Shown: piece after piece, positions 59,934-64,000 of the stretch | Numbering within the stretch: position 1 is the stretch's first letter | Layout: the number at the start of each line of letters is the position of its first letter | Assembly (NCBI GenBank): GCA_963674575.2 | Contig: CAXXQT010000005.1 | Coordinates: 372,001 to 436,000, forward strand | Direction of reading: 5' to 3' | DNA from: JAAYAY01 sp963674575 | Lineage (GTDB): Bacteria > Planctomycetota > Planctomycetia > Pirellulales > Thermoguttaceae | DNA: 64,000 bases | Notes under the pieces: model-generated | Databases searched by the model: none | Told to the model about the DNA's origin: nothing | Seen by the model: only the letters and a program-made list of their open reading frames with translations | Position numbers and translations under genes: made by a program

Positions 59934-60419
59934 ATGGCAAGAGAACAGATCAAGCTGAAGCCGTTTGAACCCACAATCGAGTGGTGGCGTCACTTCCTTG
60001 CAGCACACAAGTGCGAGGAATTGGCCCGACAGTTCGCCGACGATGGGTGTTGGAGCGATGTGAAGAAGGCATACAAGCTGGGGCAGATTCCAGATGCAGT
60101 TGCTGAGGCTGCGATCGAAGCGGTCGCCCAGTGTGACCGCAAGCACAGCTTCCTCGCCTTCACCGTGATGAGGATTATTGGGCCACGCGATGAATTGATC
60201 GACAAGATTGCCCAGTCCGAAAACGCCGAAGCCGCCTATGCCTATTGCCGCCAGTTTGGTGACGACTTGCGACTGCGTGCCATAGTGCGCGACAAGGGAG
60301 ATGAGAAGACCGCGTTCTACTACTGCCGTGACGTGGCCAATGTCCCCGAAGTGGCCCGCGTCATTTTGAAAGGACGCAATGAGAGCATTAGACGCCGGTT
60401 CGCGCGGGAGGTTCGCTGA
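59934..60419 (+). CDS. helical hypothetical protein in the tail operon
   Basis: 161 aa from ATG 59934. Short helical repeats (CEELARQFADDGCWSDVKKA, AEAAIEAVAQCDRKHSFLAF, AEAAYAYCRQFGDD, KTAFYYCRDVANVPEVARVI). No phage family recognised; could be a regulator or cargo gene. Its TGA overlaps the next start (TGATG), so it belongs to the operon. Confidence 0.65.
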   Translation: MAREQIKLKPFEPTIEWWRHFLAAHKCEELARQFADDGCWSDVKKAYKLGQIPDAVAEAAIEAVAQCDRKHSFLAFTVMRIIGPRDELIDKIAQSENAEAAYAYCRQFGDDLRLRAIVRDKGDEKTAFYYCRDVANVPEVARVILKGRNESIRRRFAREVR

Positions 60420-61675
60420 TGGGCACAACGTTCACCGACGAACTCGGCGACCACGACGGCGACAACCCGGCGAATTGGTCGGCCGGGCTACCCAAGTCAA
60501 CCTATACCGCCTACATCGAGGATGTCGAGGCGTGCAACTTCTCGCAAGGCTACCAATGCCTTTCGTTGATCGTCCGATACGGCTCGCCCACCATCACGTT
60601 TGGCGGTGGCCATTGGACCGTCACCGACGTCATGAGACTCCAGAGCTGTACGGTCATCGTCACCGACGATATGACCGTTGACGGTTCAGTCACACTGAGG
60701 TACCTCACCGACTCGGATCTTACCAAGTTGTCGGTGCGGTTCACGCAAGCGAGGGACCTGGCGATCATCGCCGGGGATGTGCCGATCAAGGAGGTCGTCT
60801 GGACTTCGGCGGGAACGTCCTACCATGCCGTCATCAGCGGTCTTGATTGCGACGTGCTCGACGTCGACGGGAACGTTCAGTTCGGCAGTGGTGCGGCAGT
60901 CAACAACCGAAGCAATCTGATCGTCCGACCGGGCGCCGTGATGGACACCGGAAGCGGCAACGTAATTCTCAGTGTCGAAGGTAACCTATCTGCTGGCGAG
61001 GGACCGTGCACTTGGCTTGCCGGCACGGGTGGCCTGCATTTCACAGGTTCGGGCGATCAGATTCTTGACGTTGCGGGCGTCGAAGGCGCGTTGGACCCCG
61101 TCTTCATCGCGAAGCCGGAGGGTCGCCTCATCCTGCAAAGCGATCTGAGTTGCGTCAGCCTCGATCATCAGTCGGGAACATTTGAACCGGATGGCAAATC
61201 GATCACCGCAACCGGCAACTGCTGGATCCGCCCAGGGGCCAAGTTAGCCGACGCGCTCGATGGCTCCGCATGGTCTGTGGGTGGCGATCTCGATTGGCAA
61301 GGCCAAGAGGGTGATCTGCTGTCGCTTCGGGGCACGAGCCCCTGGCTACTCAATGCCTTGGGCGCGACCAGTGTTCGCTTTGCGAATGCCGCCTTCTGTG
61401 ATGCAAGTGGCGGGGGCGCAATCAACGCCCTGGACGGAACGAGCATCAACGGCGGTAACAATCTGAACTGGCGCTTCCCGCCGGTGCAACCGTTCGCGGT
61501 GCCCGCTGGTTGCGTTCAATCGTCCGGTACCCTGGCGGGAATCCCCGTCGTTCCCACGGCGGTAGCGGGCGAGACGTTTGTTGCGGTAGCCGAGGCGGGA
61601 ATCCCTGTGGTCCCCACAGCCGTCGCCGGCGAAGCGTCTGTTGCAACAGCCAAGAAGGGAGTTGTCCATGCCTAA
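60419..61675 (+). CDS. beta-rich tail fibre-like protein with C-terminal 20-residue repeats
   Basis: 418 aa. MGTTFTDELGDHDGDNPANW, then many short beta segments with Gly/Asp turns (GNVILSVEGNLSAGEG, LHFTGSGDQILDVAG), a beta-helix-like composition common in fibres. The end has two 20-residue repeats beginning AGIPVVPTAVAGE. Probably a surface appendage of the tail. Confidence 0.6.
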   Translation: MGTTFTDELGDHDGDNPANWSAGLPKSTYTAYIEDVEACNFSQGYQCLSLIVRYGSPTITFGGGHWTVTDVMRLQSCTVIVTDDMTVDGSVTLRYLTDSDLTKLSVRFTQARDLAIIAGDVPIKEVVWTSAGTSYHAVISGLDCDVLDVDGNVQFGSGAAVNNRSNLIVRPGAVMDTGSGNVILSVEGNLSAGEGPCTWLAGTGGLHFTGSGDQILDVAGVEGALDPVFIAKPEGRLILQSDLSCVSLDHQSGTFEPDGKSITATGNCWIRPGAKLADALDGSAWSVGGDLDWQGQEGDLLSLRGTSPWLLNALGATSVRFANAAFCDASGGGAINALDGTSINGGNNLNWRFPPVQPFAVPAGCVQSSGTLAGIPVVPTAVAGETFVAVAEAGIPVVPTAVAGEASVATAKKGVVHA

Positions 61676-62066
61676 CGCGGTTGATATTCGGGGCCAGGTG
61701 TTTCGGGACGGTTCGGCAACGCTGCTCGCGCGGGTTGTCGGAGGTGATGGCGCCCAACTGACGCAGGCCGACATCACGGCTGCCCAATACACCATCTACC
61801 TGCTCGACCACAACGACCCGAACGTGCAGGACGCTGTTGAAGGTCATGAAGACGTGGACGTGGCTCCGGTAGATCTGCTGTTCGACACGCCACAGCTCGA
61901 TGCCCTCTGGACGGTCGATGCGGTGGGATACAACTTCTGCCACGTGCTCGACGTCTCGACCAATCCCGCCTTCCCCTTGGCGGGTCGCGCCTACCTGATT
62001 GTCTTCAAGCTGACCCCCACGGTCGGGCCGGTGATCCTGGTCCGCTTTCGCCTGACTGCCATCTGA
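61668..62066 (+). CDS. small phage-type beta protein
   Basis: 132 aa from ATG 61668, overlapping the previous gene end by eight bases. MPNAVDIRGQVFRDGSATLL, TAAQYTIYLLDHNDPNVQDA, AYLIVFKLTPTVGPVILVRF. An immunoglobulin-like or baseplate-accessory fold is likely; family unknown. It lies between the fibre-like gene and the last gene of the block. Confidence 0.65.
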   Translation: MPNAVDIRGQVFRDGSATLLARVVGGDGAQLTQADITAAQYTIYLLDHNDPNVQDAVEGHEDVDVAPVDLLFDTPQLDALWTVDAVGYNFCHVLDVSTNPAFPLAGRAYLIVFKLTPTVGPVILVRFRLTAI

Positions 62067-62082
62067 CGGAGACAGTATATAT

Positions 62083-62694
62083 ATGGATGGCGAGCTGTTT
62101 CCACTGAAGCCCGGTCAGCGTCTCGACGGGATACCTCACAAGGCCTGGAATGCCTTCGTCGAAGCAGCCCGCTATACGAAGGGCCAGAGGCAAAGTCTGG
62201 GGCGATCCGCGACGCGCGATGTGCCACAGACGGGAATAGTTCGCGTCAAGAACTGCTCGGGCGAGGATCGGGATCGGTTCGACGTGCTGGGGATCGACGA
62301 GGTTTTTCCGCAGCCGTCGGATAACCCGTCCGCCTTCAAGGCGGGGCCCGTTCTGCATGGTGTCACGCCCAACAAGGAGAAGCATTGCGGCCGGTTCGTC
62401 ATTCTCTTGGAGCCGGTGAAGAGTGACGGAATCGTCTCTGCCTGCATTGCCGGCTTGACTGTCGCCCGAATCAACATCGAGGAAGACGAGGACTGGATCC
62501 AGTCAGCGGACATTGCCGATGGTGAGGCCAGCGAGCTTAAGGCCAAGGTTCAGGGCTCGGCCAAGATCCTCTGGCGCGAGGAGGGTTCAGGCACGGTTTG
62601 GGCGGTCGTGCGGCTCTCCAACCATCAGCCCAATCACTACCTGGCCAAGGTCCCCCAGCGCGGCCTCGCTGACGCTCGGCCGCAACCAAAGTGA
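62083..62694 (+). CDS. hypothetical protein at the end of the tail operon
   Basis: 203 aa; GGAGA lies upstream. MDGELFPLKPGQRLDGIPHK, FVEAARYTKGQRQSLGRS, DRFDVLGIDEVFPQPSDNPS, CGRFVILLEPVKSDGIVSAC. The last residues (KVPQRGLADARPQPK) are coded by a hairpin-containing stretch that seems to belong to the neighbouring element, so the true C-terminus may be lost. Function unknown. Confidence 0.6.
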   Translation: MDGELFPLKPGQRLDGIPHKAWNAFVEAARYTKGQRQSLGRSATRDVPQTGIVRVKNCSGEDRDRFDVLGIDEVFPQPSDNPSAFKAGPVLHGVTPNKEKHCGRFVILLEPVKSDGIVSACIAGLTVARINIEEDEDWIQSADIADGEASELKAKVQGSAKILWREEGSGTVWAVVRLSNHQPNHYLAKVPQRGLADARPQPK

Positions 62695-62698
62695 TTGA

Positions 62699-62717
62699 AA
62701 AAGGCGTTCCGCCTTTT
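62699..62717. terminator. hairpin with T run after the tail operon
   Basis: AAAAGGCG (62699-62706) pairs with CGCCTTTT (62710-62717) around a TTC loop. A second hairpin, GCGGCC/GGCCGC at 62660-62683, lies just before. They may end the tail operon transcript or mark the left end of the element carrying the next gene. Confidence 0.6.
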
Positions 62718-62768
62718 GTGAGGTAAATGTTTTTGTAACCGAAAACGTTTACCCAAAAGAGGAACGCC

Positions 62769-64000
62769 ATGAACGCTCTTGTACCACAACATGCGGAACA
62801 CGTCACGGGAGAATTGAGCGGTTGGGACCGGATTGTTCTTCGTGGCACCTTGCGGATGCTCACCTTTGTGGAGGGTATGATGGGTTATCTCAGTCGTGCG
62901 GGGGTTCTGTTGAAGAACTTCGGCGACCATGCCCAGGCCATGACGGCACGATTGATCGACGCCTCGCTGGCGGCGGCTCAAGAAACGGGGCGACCGGTGG
63001 AGTATCTTGCGTCGCCCAAAGATCGCAAGGACGAAATCGCCCGCGAGATCGCTATGAATGACGACGTGCAAGACGGGCTGATCTGCGTGTTGACTTGCGT
63101 CGAACCCTGCCAGACTTATGACATCTACCGCAACCGCGACAAGAAGAAACTCGAGTTGATATCTCGCACGCGCAAGTGCAAGTTTCTCTACCACTATTGG
63201 ATCGACCCTCGATTCGGCTTCATGTCGGCCCGAATTCAGACTTGGTTTCCGTTTCCCATCCAGGTCTGTCTCAACGGTCGAGAGTGGCTTTCGCGACGGA
63301 TGGATGAATCCGGCCTGCCGTACGAGCGGTACAAGAACGGCTTTCCGTGGATCGAGGATTTCGCCAAGGCTCAAACGATCATGGACCGGATGCACAAGAC
63401 CAACTGGCCAAAGGTGCTCGATGCCGTGGCAAGAAGACTGAATCCCGCGCACGGGCGAATGTTCCGTTCCCAGGGAATGTCGTACTACTGGTCGGCTTTC
63501 CAGACGGAGTGGGCCACAGACATTGCCTTCACGTCCTCGGAAGCCTTGGCAAAGTTCTATCCACAACTTACCCGCGGAGCCATTGCCACCTTCGATAGCC
63601 GTGACGTCTTGCGGTTCTTGGGCAAACGTCCGGACCGCCGTTATCAGGGTGAGGTGATCAGCGACTACAAGGATCGACCGGAAGGCGTTCGCGTGAAACA
63701 TCAGGCTTTCGGCAACTCCATCAAGGTATACGATAAAGGCGGTTCTCTTCTGCGAATCGAAACGACGATCAACAACCCCCACGCCTTTCAATCGTACCGT
63801 TCGACCGAAAACGACCCGAACGGCCCAAAATCGTGGCGTCCCATGCGCAGGGGCGTGGCCGATATGCATCGCCGCGCCGAGGTGTCTCAGCAGTCCAACG
63901 ACCGTTATGCCGAAGCGCTGGCGTCGCTCGATACATCCACGCCGGTTGCTCAGTTGGCCGCCAAGGTGTGCCGTCCGACGCGAAAAGACGGTACACGTTA
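62769..64000 (+). CDS. large conserved planctomycete protein of unknown function (5' part)
   Basis: Open from ATG 62769 to the window edge (at least 410 residues, no stop). Begins MNALVPQHAEHVTGELSGWD, then RIVLRGTLRMLTFVEGM, GLICVLTCVEPCQTYDIYRN, LYHYWIDPRFGFMSARIQTW, VKHQAFGNSIKVYDKGG and LLRIETTINNPHAFQSYR. I recall this pattern from proteins present in several near-identical copies in planctomycete genomes, which suggests a mobile element, but no DDE, HUH or recombinase motif is visible. The strong hairpins before it support an element boundary. Confidence 0.75.
   Translation, partial: MNALVPQHAEHVTGELSGWDRIVLRGTLRMLTFVEGMMGYLSRAGVLLKNFGDHAQAMTARLIDASLAAAQETGRPVEYLASPKDRKDEIAREIAMNDDVQDGLICVLTCVEPCQTYDIYRNRDKKKLELISRTRKCKFLYHYWIDPRFGFMSARIQTWFPFPIQVCLNGREWLSRRMDESGLPYERYKNGFPWIEDFAKAQTIMDRMHKTNWPKVLDAVARRLNPAHGRMFRSQGMSYYWSAFQTEWATDIAFTSSEALAKFYPQLTRGAIATFDSRDVLRFLGKRPDRRYQGEVISDYKDRPEGVRVKHQAFGNSIKVYDKGGSLLRIETTINNPHAFQSYRSTENDPNGPKSWRPMRRGVADMHRRAEVSQQSNDRYAEALASLDTSTPVAQLAAKVCRPTRKDGTR

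Noticed and set aside
62769..63869. 410-aa minus-strand frame at the right end
   Set aside because: Antisense to the clearly coding plus-strand gene that starts at 62769.

Overview
The window looks like a chromosome segment of a planctomycete, probably from the Pirellulales side of the phylum. The signs are high G+C, a membrane protein with the planctomycete N-terminal NPYRSP motif, a giant FHA/coiled-coil protein, a DUF6067-like glycoside hydrolase, a HEAT-repeat protein behind an ABC-2 transporter, and IS66/IS3-type elements with planctomycete relatives. Everything here was read from sequence; no database was searched.

Left part (1-42.5 kb), mostly host genes: queuosine precursor genes queE-queC(-)/queF(+); an addiction module whose toxin is cut by an in-frame stop; ppsR; an oxidoreductase/aminotransferase pair and a TIM-barrel isomerase; the FHA coiled-coil protein; a DksA-like protein; a trypsin-like protease; RNase D; an NhaD/citrate-type transporter. 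A deleted, frameshifted ISAzo13-like element with 38-bp inverted ends lies at 16.9-18.1 kb. Next come a protein with two TolC-like helical domains, a thioesterase behind a 24-unit heptanucleotide array, an ABC-2 export cluster with a HEAT-repeat protein, a Dus enzyme, a large glycoside hydrolase, a DUF1638-hydantoinase fusion, and a phospholipid group (PmtA-like methyltransferase, PssA, Psd) followed by DUF2062.

Right part (42.5-64 kb), accessory DNA starting at a tRNA-Arg(CCG): first comes a visibly more A/T-rich three-gene operon. Gene A is a GHKL-ATPase/STAS-like protein whose C-terminus looks like the first half of a phosphoribosyltransferase (PRTase). Gene B is a 116-aa second PRTase half. 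Gene C is a second PRTase with a long helical C-terminus. An IS3-type element sits between A and B, and the 3' end of C is cut by a junction with phage-like DNA. This is the best candidate for an undescribed system; conflict or defence is only an inference.

From 49.4 to 62.7 kb lies a tail-assembly module: DUF2190, neck and tail proteins, tail tube, chaperone pair, tape measure and fibre-like proteins. No terminase, portal or capsid genes were seen. An IS66 element with clean 21-bp ends and an AGATCATC target duplication splits a thioredoxin-like gene near its start. The window ends inside a large gene of a family I recall as repeated in planctomycetes, preceded by hairpins.

A recurrent theme is degenerate heptanucleotide spacers at gene borders. 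In three cases a pyrimidine-rich heptad leader abuts an ATG with no visible Shine-Dalgarno.
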